Of a DNA stretch of 64,000 nt, positions 10,166 through 19,940 are shown one piece after another. Source of the DNA: Schistocerca nitens (taxonomy: Eukaryota > Arthropoda > Insecta > Orthoptera > Acrididae); the NCBI RefSeq assembly GCF_023898315.1, contig NC_064615.1, forward strand, positions 1,187,753,413-1,187,817,412, written 5' to 3'. The position numbers and the translations under genes are program-made. Position 1 is the stretch's first letter, and each line of letters opens with the position of its first letter. Below the pieces are notes generated by a model. The model did not search any database. It had not been told where the DNA came from and saw nothing but the letters and a program-made list of their open reading frames with translations.

Positions 10166-10723
10166 AAGAAGCCCGAAGTATACGCGTAAAGAAAGAATAT
10201 ACAAATAAAATCCAATATTTTTTAATCTGAAATTAATATAATGTTGGGGTTTGTCTTTTGGTGCTCAGGTAAAATAAAAACTTTTGATTAACGTTCATAA
10301 TACGACAATGACGCGCGCATACTAAACGGCTGCGTAGCGCAGCTCAGCGGTAATATGTGCAGGCAAGCAAGTTTCCCGCAGCCTGCCCGGGTTGGGTTGT
10401 GCTTGGCTTGGCTGGGAGTGAAGCAGCCTGCCCGTTCTGCCGGCCTGGCCACCGGGCAAGCATAGGGGGGTTAAAAGCGGAACGTGTACACCACTAATAG
10501 AGAGTCCATACAAGGGCGATGCACTTCAGGGCAATATTATGGAGATGGAAGAGCATGTAAATGAAGGTGAAAGGGGAGATATGATACTGCGTGAAGCGTT
10601 TGACAGAGCACTGAAAAACCTAAGCCCCAGGAGTAGACAACATTCCATTAGATCTATGGAACTACTGATAGCCTTGAAAGAGCCGGCCATGACAAAACTC
10701 TACCATCTGGTGAGCAACATGTA

Positions 10724-11951
10724 CACTAGGTGATCTATCACATCTGGACATCTGCCCGAAAATGACTCACAAGTTTGTAGCGTCATCGATAAGTAATGCT
10801 GGAATTCAGTATGGTGTTGGCCTACACTTAGCCTGGATGACAGCTTCCACTCTCGCAGGCATACTGGTACTGGAAGGTTTCTTGCAGAACGGCAGCCCAT
10901 TCTTCACGTAGTCTTGCACTGAGGAGAGGTATCGATGTCAGTCGGTGAGGCCTGGCACGAAGTCAACGTTCCGAAACATCCCAAAACTGTGGTACAGCAT
11001 TCAGGTCAGAACTCTGTGCAGGCCAGTCCATTACTGGGATGTTGTTGTTGTGTAACCACTCTGCCACAGGCTGTGGATTATGACCAGGTACTCGATCGTA
11101 TTGAACGATGCAACCACCATTCCCAAATTGCTCTTCAACAGTTGGAAGCGAAAAGGTACTTAAATCATCAATGTAGGCCTGTGCTGGGATAGTGCCATGC
11201 AAAACAACAAATGCGCAAGCCCCTCCATGAAAAACATGACCACACCGTAACACCACCGCCTCCAAATTTTACTGTTGGCACTACACACGCTGGCAGATGA
11301 CATTCACCAGGCATTCGCCATACCTACACCCTGCCATCAGATCACCACATTGTGTACCACGATTCTTCACTCCACGCAACGTTCTCCACTGTTCAATTGT
11401 CCAATGTTTACGCTCCTTACACAAGGCAAGGCATCATGTGGCATTTACCAGCGTGATATGTGGTTTATGAGCAGTCGCTCGACCATGAAATCCAAGTTTT
11501 CTCTCCTCCCACCTAACTGTCATAGTACTTGTAGTGGACCCTGATGCAGTTTGGAATTCCTGTGTGATGGTCTGGATAGATGTCTGCCTATTGCACATTA
11601 CGACCCTGTTCAACAGTCGGTGGTCCCTGTCAGTCAACAGACGAGATCAGCCTGTACGCTTTTGTGTTGTACGTGTCCCTTCACGTTCCCACTTCAGTGT
11701 CACATCGGAAACAGTGAACCTAGGGATTTTTAGGAGTATGGAAATCTCGCTTACAGATGTATGATGCAAGTGACACCCAATCACTTGACAACGTTCGAAG
11801 TCTGTGAGTTCCGCAGAGCGCCCCATTCTGCGTTCTCACGATGTCTAATGACTACTGAGTTCGCTGACATGGAGTAACTGGCAGTAGGTGGCAGCACAAT
11901 GCACCTAATATGAAAAAAGAGTATGTTTTTGGGGGTGTCCAGATATTAATA
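10724..11951 (-). mobile_element. Tc1-like DNA transposon remnant inside LINE copy A
   Basis: The LINE reading breaks at GAGCAACATG-TA (10722-10723) and resumes at TA-TGAGAAAGGCG (11952). The ends share TATCTGGACA-type inverted words (ATCTGGACAT left, GTGTCCAGAT right), but the left end has extra bases, so the exact outer border is approximate. The minus strand holds the transposase remnants. The TA duplication fits the family. Confidence 0.75.
10963..11830 (-). pseudogene. Tc1-like transposase pseudogene
   Basis: Minus-strand pieces in different frames read, from N to C: DRDHRLLNRVVMCNRQTSIQ and TVRWEERKLGFHGRATAHKP (about 11637-11440), then [39 protein letters not shown] and FWD (11265-10970). 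This order is that of the Tc1 core and the WPAxSPDLNP block. The expected Asp block QDNAxxH is altered to VQYDRVPGHN. The frames are broken, so no function is expected. Confidence 0.72.
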
Positions 11952-13307
11952 TATGAGAAAGGCGAAATACCCTCTGACTTCAAGAAGAATATAATAATTC
12001 CAATCCCAATGAAAGCAACTGCTAAAAGGTGTGAAAATTACCGAACTATCAGTTAGTAAGTCATGGCTGCAAAATCCGAACACAAATTCTTTATAGATGA
12101 ATGGAAAAACTGGTAGAAGCTGACCTTTGGGAAGATCAGTTTGTATTCCATAGAAATGTAGGAACATGTGAGGCAATACTGACTCTACGACTTCTCTTAG
12201 AAGATAGATTAAGAAAGTCAAACCTGTGTTTCTAGCATTTGTAGACTTAGAGAAAGCTTTTGACAATGTTAAGTGGAATACTCTCTTTCAAATTCTGAAG
12301 TTCTCAGGGGTCAAATACAGGGAGCGAGAGGCTATTTACAATTTATACAGAAACCAGATAGCAGTTAAAGAGTTGAGAGGCATGAAAGGGAAGCAGTGGT
12401 TGGGAAGGGAGTGAGACAGGGTTGTAGCCTGTCACCAATGTTATTCAATCTGTATATTGAGCAAGCAGTAAAGGAAACAGAAGAAACATTTGGAGTAGGA
12501 ATTAAAATCCATGGAGTAGAAATAAAAACTTTGAGGTTTGCAACGGCGTTATGATTCTGCGGAGACAGCAAGGGACCTGGAAGAGCAGTTGAACGAAATG
12601 GACAGTGTCTTGAAACAATGATATAAGATGAACATCAACAAAAGAAAAATGAAGATAATGGAATGTAGTCGAATTAAATCAAGTGATGCTGAGGGAATTA
12701 GGTTAGGATATGAGACTCTTAAAGTAGTAGATGAGTTTTGCTATTTGGGGGAAAAGATAACTGATTATGGTTGAAGTATAGAGGATATAAAATGTAGACT
12801 GGCAATGGCAAGGAAAGCGTTTCTGAAGAAGAGAAGTTTGTTAACAACGAGTGTAGATTTAAGTGTCAGGAAGTCTTTTCTGAAAGTATTTGTATGGAGT
12901 GTAGCTGTATATGGAAGTGAAACATGGTCGATATATAGTTTAGACACGAAGAGGATACAAGGTTCCAAAATGTGGTGCTACAGAAAAATGCTGAAGATTA
13001 GATGGGTAGATCTTGTAAATAATGAGGAGGTACTGAACAGAATTGGGGAGATGTTGTGGCACAACTTGACTAGAAGAATGGATTGGTTTGTAGGACATAT
13101 TCTGAGCTGTCACGGGGTCACCAATTTAGTATAGGAGGGTAAAAGTCGTAGAGAGAGACCAAGAGATGATTAAATTAAGCAGATTCAGGAGGATGTAGGG
13201 TGTAGTAGGTACTTGGAGATGAAGAAACTTGCACAGGATAGAGTAGTATGTAGAACTGCATCGACCCTGTCTCTGGACTGAAGACCACAACAAAAACCAA
13301 GAAAAAG

Positions 13308-14112
13308 TCAAGAATATGTTGTTAAGATTTTCAAGCTATGCAATATTGCTGGGTATACTCTATGCATGGTAACTTATGATGAATAAATGTTGAGTCTGAA
13401 AATGTGGCAGAAGCATATGGTGATTATTTTTGGAGAGGGTTGGCAAGTTGTACATATAAATATTGCACATCTGTGGCTCTCGCAAATCATTTCCTTGCAA
13501 ATCAGAGAAATTTGTTGGAAACACTGAGAAATAACAGAGGAGTTGTGAAAAAATAACATAAAAATGTTTAAGTGGTTGGTAAAGAGTCATCCTATAGCAC
13601 TGGAATTGGAAAATGGAAGGATGAAAGGAAGAGTTCTTTCTTTCAATAAAACACATGTTAGATATTGTACCCTCAGTCAAAAAACAATCTGGAAATGAAA
13701 AACTAAAACAAGCAGCCATTGTTAAATGTAACAAAGAAAAACAAGGAGTATACATGTCAGATCAAATGGGTAGTTACTTTTTACCCTTACAAGAAAACCA
13801 GTCAATGGTACTACAAACTTCTCCTTGAATTTCTCTTGAGTACCTCAGTGGTAAATGAACCATTGCACAGGAAGCTAACTGGAAGCATGACGCAAATAAT
13901 GCACTTCAGGATTGAATTTCAATGAAGCAAGAATTTTTGCAAGACTCTTGGAGACAACAAAGATTAGCAACACTCTCATTATTCAGTATCAGGAAACAGA
14001 AACAACCTCTGCTAGGGAGCTGCACAAGAAAAAGATAATAAAACAGAAAAGTGAGAAAGGAATAGTGTGTTACTTAAAAATTCCAAAACTTCTGGAAAAT
14101 CTGTGGACATGA
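13308..14112 (+). pseudogene. piggyBac transposase pseudogene, C-terminal part
   Basis: This continues the reading cut at 445. It begins PRKSQEYVVKIFKLCNIAGY, then has NVESENVAEAYGDYFWRG and SVALANHFLANQRNLLETLR (13387-13554), a basic linker, KEKQGVYMSDQMGSYFLPL (about 13730-13790, the 'GVDxxDQxxxxY' block with the last catalytic Asp changed to Tyr), TSVVNEPLHRKLTGSMTQI, and an open C-terminal stretch 13912-14112. Several stops (TAA near 13557, TGA near 13622) and frame changes make it a pseudogene. The C-terminal Cys-rich finger of piggyBac is not evident. It is joined to 100-445 only through the LINE copy A insertion. Confidence 0.78.
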
Positions 14113-14569
14113 AATGAGTTAAATCTGCAACAAATGGCTCTGTCCAACTTGTTATTCAGAGATTCACTATCACTATGTATATGCATCCTCAATTCTGCTC
14201 TCCTACACAATAAATCATATATTGTATACACGAACATTTACTTTCTTTTTGTTGATAGTTTACCTGTTGTTTACATTAGTTCTTGTTTCTAATTCACATT
14301 GTGAGATAAGTAACCTGCAGCTGCCAACATTCTAATGGCACTGGGTTCGTGTTACCCTGAGACATGATGTTATCTGCATTTATCCTAGTTTTTATCCAAA
14401 TATTGAACTATAAGACACTTGTATAAATAGCAGTAAAGTTAAAAAATTTATTTTTTGTGATTTTTAAAATTTTTCGTCTTCATAAATTGTCTTGGCAAGG
14501 CAATGTGAATAGCTGGTTGATGGTCATATGTGTTTACAATACTCTGGAGAAATTGTGGCAGGACTGGTA
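14113..14569. other. Non-coding flank between the piggyBac and Tc1 elements
   Basis: AT-rich sequence with no convincing frame. It probably includes piggyBac 3' DNA, but I could not identify a terminus. Confidence 0.35.
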
Positions 14570-15991
14570 CACTCCTGGAAATGGAAAAAAGAACACATTG
14601 ACACCGGTGTGTCAGACCCACCATACTTGCTCCGGACACTGCGAGAGGGCTGTACAAGCAGTGATCACACGCACGGCACAGCGGACACACCAGGAACCGC
14701 GGTGTTGGCCGTCGAATGGCGCTAGCTGCGCAGCATTTGTGCACCGCCGCCGTCAGTGTCAGCCAGTTTGCCGTGGCATACGGAGCTCCATCGCAGTCTT
14801 TAACACTGGTAGCATGCCGCGACAGCGTGGACGTGAACCGTATGTGCAGTTGACGGACTTTGAGCGAGGGCGTATAGTGGGCATGCGGGAGGCCGGGTGG
14901 ACGTACCGCCGAATTGCTCAACACGTGGGGCGTGAGGTCTCCACAGTACATCGATGTTGTCGCCAGTGGTCGGCGGAAGGTGCACGTGCCCGTCGACCTG
15001 GGACCGGACCGCAGCGACGCACGGATGCACGCCAAGACCGTAGGATCCTACGCAGTGCCGTAGGGGACCGCACCGCCACTTCCCAGCAAATTAGGGACAC
15101 TGTTGCTCCTGGGGTATCGGCGAGGACCATTCGCAACTGTCTCCATGAAGCTGGGCTACGGTCCCGCACACCGTTAGGCCGTCTCCCGCTCACGCCCCAA
15201 CATCGTGCAGCCCGCCTCCAGTGGTGTCGCGACAGGCGTGAATGGAGGGACGAATGGAGACGTGTCGTCTTCAGCGATGAGAGTCGCTTCTGCCTTGGTG
15301 CCAATGATGGTCGTATGCGTGTTTGGCGCCGTGCAGGTGAGCACCACAATCAGGACTGCATACGACTGAGGCACACAGGGCCAACACCCGGCATCATGGT
15401 GTGGGGAGCGATCTCCTACACTGGCCGTACACCACTGGTGATCGTCGAGGGGACACTGAATAGTGCACGGTACATCCAAACCGTCATCGAACCCATCGTT
15501 CTACCATTCCTAGACCGGCAAGGGAACTTGCTGTTCCAACAGGACAATGCACGTCCGCATGTATCCCGTGCCACCCAACGTGCTCTAGAAGGTGTAAGTC
15601 AACTACCCTGGCCAGCAAGATCTCCAGATCTGTCCCCCATTGAGCATGTTTGGGACTGGATGAAGCGTCGTCTCACGCGGTCTGCACGTCCAGCACGAAC
15701 GCTGGTCCAACTGAGGCGCCAGGTGGAAATGGCATGGCAAGCCGTTCCACAGGACTACATCCAGCATCTCTACGATCGTCTCCATGGGAGAATAGCAGCC
15801 TGCATTGCTGGGAAAGGTGGATATACACTGTACTAGTGCCGACATTGTGCATGCTCTGTTGCCTGTGTCTATGTGCCTGTGGTTCTGTCAGTGTGATCAT
15901 GTGATGTATCTGACCCCAGGAATGTGTCAATAAAGTTTCCCCTTCCTGGGACAATGAATTCACGGTGTTCTTATTTCAATTTCCAGGAGTG
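14570..15991 (+). mobile_element. Tc1-like DNA transposon, copy 2 (1422 bp, intact frame)
   Basis: The element is bounded by TA duplications (14568-14569 and 15992-15993). Inverted ends are CACTCCTGGAAATGG and, read inward from the right, CACTCCTGGAAATTG; similarity continues to about base 28. It is exactly as long as copy 1 (687-2108) and nearly identical in sequence, in the opposite orientation. With both ends and an uninterrupted transposase, this is the one element in the window that could plausibly be autonomous, or recently so. Confidence 0.96.
14814..15836 (+). CDS. Tc1-like transposase, 340 aa, uninterrupted
   Basis: I chose the ATG at 14814 (MPRQRGREPY) because the homologous frame and the helix-turn-helix start there; the frame is open further upstream to 14457, partly through flanking DNA. 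Residues about 10-52 form the paired-type HTH (FERGRIVGMREAGWTYRRIA). A second HTH-like region lies around 85-112. The DDE core has Asp155 in VVFSDESRF, Asp244 in FQQDNARPH and Glu277 in SPIEHVW, so 32 residues lie between the second Asp and the Glu, against 34 in Tc1. The catalytic residues are all present. The protein would bind the element ends in the nucleus and cut and paste at TA. The GC-rich frame contrasts with the AT-rich flanks. Confidence 0.93.
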   Translation: MPRQRGREPYVQLTDFERGRIVGMREAGWTYRRIAQHVGREVSTVHRCCRQWSAEGARARRPGTGPQRRTDARQDRRILRSAVGDRTATSQQIRDTVAPGVSARTIRNCLHEAGLRSRTPLGRLPLTPQHRAARLQWCRDRREWRDEWRRVVFSDESRFCLGANDGRMRVWRRAGEHHNQDCIRLRHTGPTPGIMVWGAISYTGRTPLVIVEGTLNSARYIQTVIEPIVLPFLDRQGNLLFQQDNARPHVSRATQRALEGVSQLPWPARSPDLSPIEHVWDWMKRRLTRSARPARTLVQLRRQVEMAWQAVPQDYIQHLYDRLHGRIAACIAGKGGYTLY

Positions 15992-15993
15992 TA

Positions 15994-16550
15994 TATGAGA
16001 TGAGATGCCTCTGATGGAACACAATAAACCAGTGACGGGACTACAGCAGCTCGTGTTAGGTGGGTGAATTGTGTGGATATGGCTAACATGGCAAGGAGTT
16101 TTTACTGAGAGTGGCCTAGGAAGTCACCGGGATATTACACAGATTGACCGAGAGGCAGAATACCACCTTTGGAAGAGTGGGGAGGATTGTGTGTAGACTG
16201 TCCCTCATTTCTGTGCACAGTGATAGACGATCACAACCCTGCCGAAGCACACGGTTCAATTGCTCCGCTCCAGGACGATATTTGGCAACGAGTGCGGTGC
16301 TCCTTTTCCTTTGTAGCTGGTCCTTGCGGGTGATGGGAGTAGTACGGGAATATCAGAATATGATGCAGGAAATTTGTTCATGGATTAGGTTTAGGGGATA
16401 GTGCCTATCTGCAAACACCTCAGCAAGAGCTTCAGCATACTTGAGATAAGCCAGCCACGGGTAACCATGTTGTATGGGAGGGATACTGCTCTGCCTCTGT
16501 TACTCTGATTATGATATGAAGGCACTGTGGTGACCACAGCCCGTACGAAA
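15994..16550. other. Unclassified repeat-like DNA
   Basis: The stretch 16140-16400 holds an open frame of 85 codons on the plus strand without a recognisable domain. The wording of the DNA (GTTCAATTGCTCCGCTCCAG and neighbours) suggests an old dispersed repeat, but I cannot name it. Confidence 0.3.
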
Positions 16551-16898
16551 CACATCAAATGAATTCGCAGTATCGAATAACTACCATCAGCTGTAGAATG
16601 GAATGATGATCATGAAAATTTTTGCAGGACCAGGACTCAGACGTGGATTTCCTGCTTATCGTGAGTGGTCACCATTTGGCTGTCTGAGCACGACTCACAG
16701 CTAGATCCACAGCTGATGACATACGGAAGTGGGGGTGTGGCCGCGAGTTGTGCACAGATAGTCAAACGGTGAGGCAACTGCTTTCGATAAAAAGGAAATC
16801 TGGTTTTGAGTCCCGGTCCAGCACAAATTTTCATTGTCGTCATTCCATTCTACAGCTGACAGTAGTCCTTATTCGCAATTGCAAATTCATTTGATGTG
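16551..16898. repeat. Inverted dimer of a tRNA-like repeat (palindrome, about 350 bp)
   Basis: The left arm (CACATCAAATGAATTCGCAG..., AGCTGTAGAATGGAATGA) recurs inverted at the right end (...TCATTCCATTCTACAGCT, ATTTGATGTG at 16889-16898). Each arm carries a tRNA-like segment. On the right it reads TAGTCAAACGGTGAGGCAAC (A-box-like) and GGTTTTGAGTCCCGGTCC (B-box-like); on the left the equivalent is antisense (GGACCAGGACTCAGACGTGG). So two tRNA-related heads face each other. A SINE-like or foldback origin is possible. It is not a functional tRNA. Confidence 0.75.
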
Positions 16899-17602
16899 AT
16901 ACTGAGTGGGAGTGATTATGCCCATTCTAGAATATTTCTGACAGCTGAGTGTGCAGTCATAAAGGCCATTCACTGGTTAAGTGTTGACTTACAACTAGTT
17001 GTCTAGTGATGTACTGCTTTCCTGTTTAATTCTGGTGGGAAAAATTAAACTTTGACTGAGAGCCCCATAAGCCTTGTCATATCTTAGACAGCCAACCATA
17101 TTTATCAGTTTTTTGTATTTTTTATTAAGGAGACAAGCCACATTTAATCATGATAATAACCTTTCATGAAAGGCTGAAACTACTCCTGGATTACTTATTT
17201 CCAGCTTCTTTGAGTGTTTAGTTTTTTTCCTTGTTCTTTTAATGAATGTCAGGTTTTGCAGAAAATGTAGAATTTTACCAATTTTATTTCCCATCTAGTC
17301 ATCTATTCTACTTTCAGTAACTGAAAACTTACTACCTAAAACTGTAATTAACATTATTACACTTTTTACACATGGTTTAGCTTTTTTGGGTCGTTCCTCT
17401 TAGTCCTGACCTCCTTTCAGTGTTGTCAAGAGGGATATTTTGTTGTCCTACATTCATCACAGAATAACTGACGTCATTTTCTAAATATATAGCAAATAAA
17501 AGAAATGCTTCATGGTTCATAAAGGGAAGAAGTGCCAGAAAAAAACACTAACAATTGTTTCCACAAACATTTTCCTATCTCAAACTGAGAAATACGCATT
17601 CT
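16899..17602. other. Intergenic DNA, nothing recognised
   Basis: AT-rich sequence without a convincing frame or repeat boundary, up to the target duplication of LINE copy B. Confidence 0.3.
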
Positions 17603-17977
17603 AGTTTGACACACTCCCGCCATGAACAGTGGACCTTGCCATTGGTGGAGAGGGTTGCGTGCGTCAGTGATACAAATAGCCGTATGGTAGGTGCAACCAC
17701 AATGGATGGGTATCTGTTGAGAGGCCAGACAAATGTGTGTTTCCTGAAGAGGGGCAGCAGTCTTTTCAGTAGTTGCAGGGGCAACAGTCTGGATGATTGA
17801 CTGATCTAGCCTTATAACATTAACCAATACGGCCTCGCTGTGCTGGTACTGTGAAAGTTTGAAAGCAAGGGGAAACTACAGCGGTAATTTTTCTTGAGGG
17901 CATGCAGCTTTACTGTATCGTTAAATGATGCTTACGTCCTCTTGGGTAAAATATTCTGGAGGTAAAATAATTCCCCA

Positions 17978-19939
17978 TTGAGATCCCCAGGCACGGCTAC
18001 TCAGGAGGACGTCATTATCAGGAGAAAGAAAACTGGTGTTCTATGGGTCGGAGCGTGGAATGTCAGATTCCTGAATCGGGCAGGTAGGTTAGAAAATTTA
18101 AAAAGGGTAATGGATATGCTAAAGTTGCATATAGTGGAAATTTGTGAAGTTCGGTGGCAGGAGGAACAAGGCTTCTGGTCAGGTGAATACAGGGTTATAA
18201 ATACAAAATCAAAAGGGGGGAGGGGGGTAATGCAGGAGTAGGTTTAATAATGAAGAAGAAAATAAGAATGTCGGTAAGCTACTATAAACAGCATAGTGAA
18301 CACATTATTGTAGCCAAGATAGAAACAAATCCCACACCTACCCCTGCAGATGACAAAGAGATTGAAGAAATGTATGATGAGATAAAAGAAATTATTCAGC
18401 TCGTGAAGGGAGATAAAAATTTAATAGTCATGTAGGACTGGAATTTGACAGTAGGAAAAGAAATAGAAGGAAAAGTAGTAGGTGAATATGGAATAGGGGT
18501 AAGGTAAGAAAGAGGAATCCGCCTGGTAGAATTTTGCACAGAACATAACTTAATCATAGCTAACACTTGGTTTGAGAACAATGTAAGAACGTTATATATG
18601 TGGAAGAGGCATGGAGACACTGGAAGGTTTCAGATAGATTATATAATGGTAAGAGAGAAGTTTAGGAACCAGGTTTTAAATTGTAAGATATTTCCAGGGA
18701 CAGATGTGGGCTCTGCCCACAATACGTTGGTTATGAACTGTAGATTAAAACTGAAGAAACTTCAAAAAGGTGGAATCTAAGGAAATAGGGCCTGGATAAA
18801 CTGGAAGAACCAGATACTGTAGAGAGTTTCAGAGAGGGCATTAGGGAATGATTGACAAATATGGGGGAAAGAAATACAGTAGAAGAAGAATGGGTGGCTT
18901 TGCAAGATGAAATAGTGAAGGCAGCGGAGGATCATGTAGGAAAATGGATGAGGGCTAATAGAAATCCTTGGGTAACACAAGAGATACTGAATTTAATTGA
19001 CAGAAGAAGAAAATATAAAAATGCAACAAGTGAAGCAGGCAAAAAGAAATATAAACATCTCAGAAATGAAATCAACAGGAAGAGCAAAATGGCGAAGCAG
19101 GGATGGCTGGAGGACAAATGTAAGGATGTAGAGGCGCATATCACTAGGGATAGGATAGATACTGCCTACAGGAAAATTAGAGACTTTTGGAGAAAAGAGA
19201 ACCACTTGTATGAATATCAAGAGCTCAGATAGAAAACCAGTTCTGAGCAGGGCAATATTATGGAAATGGAAGAAGACATAGATGAAGATGAAATGGGAGA
19301 TATGATATTGCATAAAGAGTTTGACAGAGCACTGAACGACCTAAGTCAAAACAAGGGCCCAGGACTAGACAACATTCCATTAGAGCTGCTGACAGCCTTC
19401 GGAGAGCCAGCCATGACAAAACTCCTCCATCTGGTGAGCAAGATGTAGGAGATAGGTGAAATACCTTCCGACTTCAAGAAGAATATAATAATTCCAATCC
19501 CAAAGAAAGCAAGTGCAGACGTGTGAAAATTAACGAACTATCAGTTTCATAAGACACGGTTTTAAAATATTAACACAAATTCCTTATAGACCAAGCCAAC
19601 CTTGGGGAAGTCCAGTTTGGATTCCGTAGAAATGTAGGAACACACGAGGCAATACTGACCCTATGACTTATCTTAGAAGATAGATTAAAGAAAGGCAAAC
19701 ATACATTTCTAGCATTTGTAGGCTTAGAGAAAGCTTTTGACAGTGTTGACTGGAATACTCTTTTTCTAATTCTGAAGGTGGCAGGTATCATATACAAGGA
19801 GCGGAAGACTATATACAATTTGTACGGAAACCAGATAGCAGTTATAAGAGTCTGGGGCATGAAAGGGAAGCAGTGGTTGGGAAGGGAGTGAGACAGGGTT
19901 GTAGCCACTCCCCGATGTTATTCAATCTGTATATTGAGC
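17978..19939 (+). pseudogene. LINE copy B ORF, endonuclease and first part of RT
   Basis: The N-terminal EEP (AP-type) endonuclease begins about 18030 with GVLWVGAWNVRFLNRAGRL and VEICEVRWQEEQGFWSGEYR, the family's WNVRxL and EVRW motifs. It continues with NLIVM-stop-DWN (the usual GDFN/GDWN block, broken by TAG near 18433), LVEFCTEHNLIIANTWF, IDYIMVREKF and DVGSAHNTLVMNC (SDH in other members, changed to SAH). The linker and RT follow: NPWVTQEILNLIDRRRKYK, GPGLDNIPLELLTAFGEPAM, and at 19885-19939 the block VRQGCSHSPMLFNLYIEQ. Multiple stops and frame changes are present. Copy C interrupts just after YIEQ. Confidence 0.85.
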
Positions 19940-19940
19940 A

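Larger units (their letters stand above)
2759..10496 (+). mobile_element. hAT DNA transposon, internally bloated by later insertions
   Basis: The element is bounded by a perfect 8-bp target duplication, ATAGAGAG (2751-2758 and 10497-10504). The ends read TAGAGGTGTACA inward from the left and TAGTGGTGTACA inward from the right, the TAGNNGTG form expected of hAT. The LINE copy A reading continues across the join (GAGTAC..ATAGAGAG..TCCATACAAGGGCG), so the borders are firm. The subterminal 130-200 bp are GC-rich at both ends, with repeated GCCTGCC and CCCGCA words, possibly transposase binding sites. Inside are the transposase pseudogene, a Kolobok-like element, CR1-like fragments, a foldback element, a SINE and a Helitron fragment. 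The original hAT was probably nearer 3-4 kb (inference). Confidence 0.93.
458..13295 (+). mobile_element. RTE-like non-LTR retrotransposon, copy A (5'-truncated, heavily interrupted)
   Basis: Four separated blocks (458-686, 2111-2750, 10505-10723 and 11952-13295) align in order with copies B and C at 17.6-23 kb. The first carries the end of the endonuclease/exonuclease/phosphatase domain (RGSRLVEFCTEHNLIV, then RRLYTWKRHGD). Later blocks carry the linker (NPWVTEEILNLIDERRKYK), the reverse transcriptase (AFVDLEKAFDNV) and the 3' tail GACCACAACAAAA. The flanks repeat ACCAAG(T/A)AAAAG (446-457 and 13296-13307), a target duplication with one mismatch. The target is a piggyBac gene. The catalytic FADD box is destroyed near 12538-12550, and stops are many. 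The RTE assignment is from memory of the EEP+RT layout and the short-repeat tail; the clade is not certain. Confidence 0.85.

Noticed and set aside
10963-11265. A possible host zinc-binding protein (Cys/His-rich start)
   Set aside because: The later words NNNIPVMDWPAQSSDLN and the flanking LINE joins show that it is a Tc1 transposase remnant.
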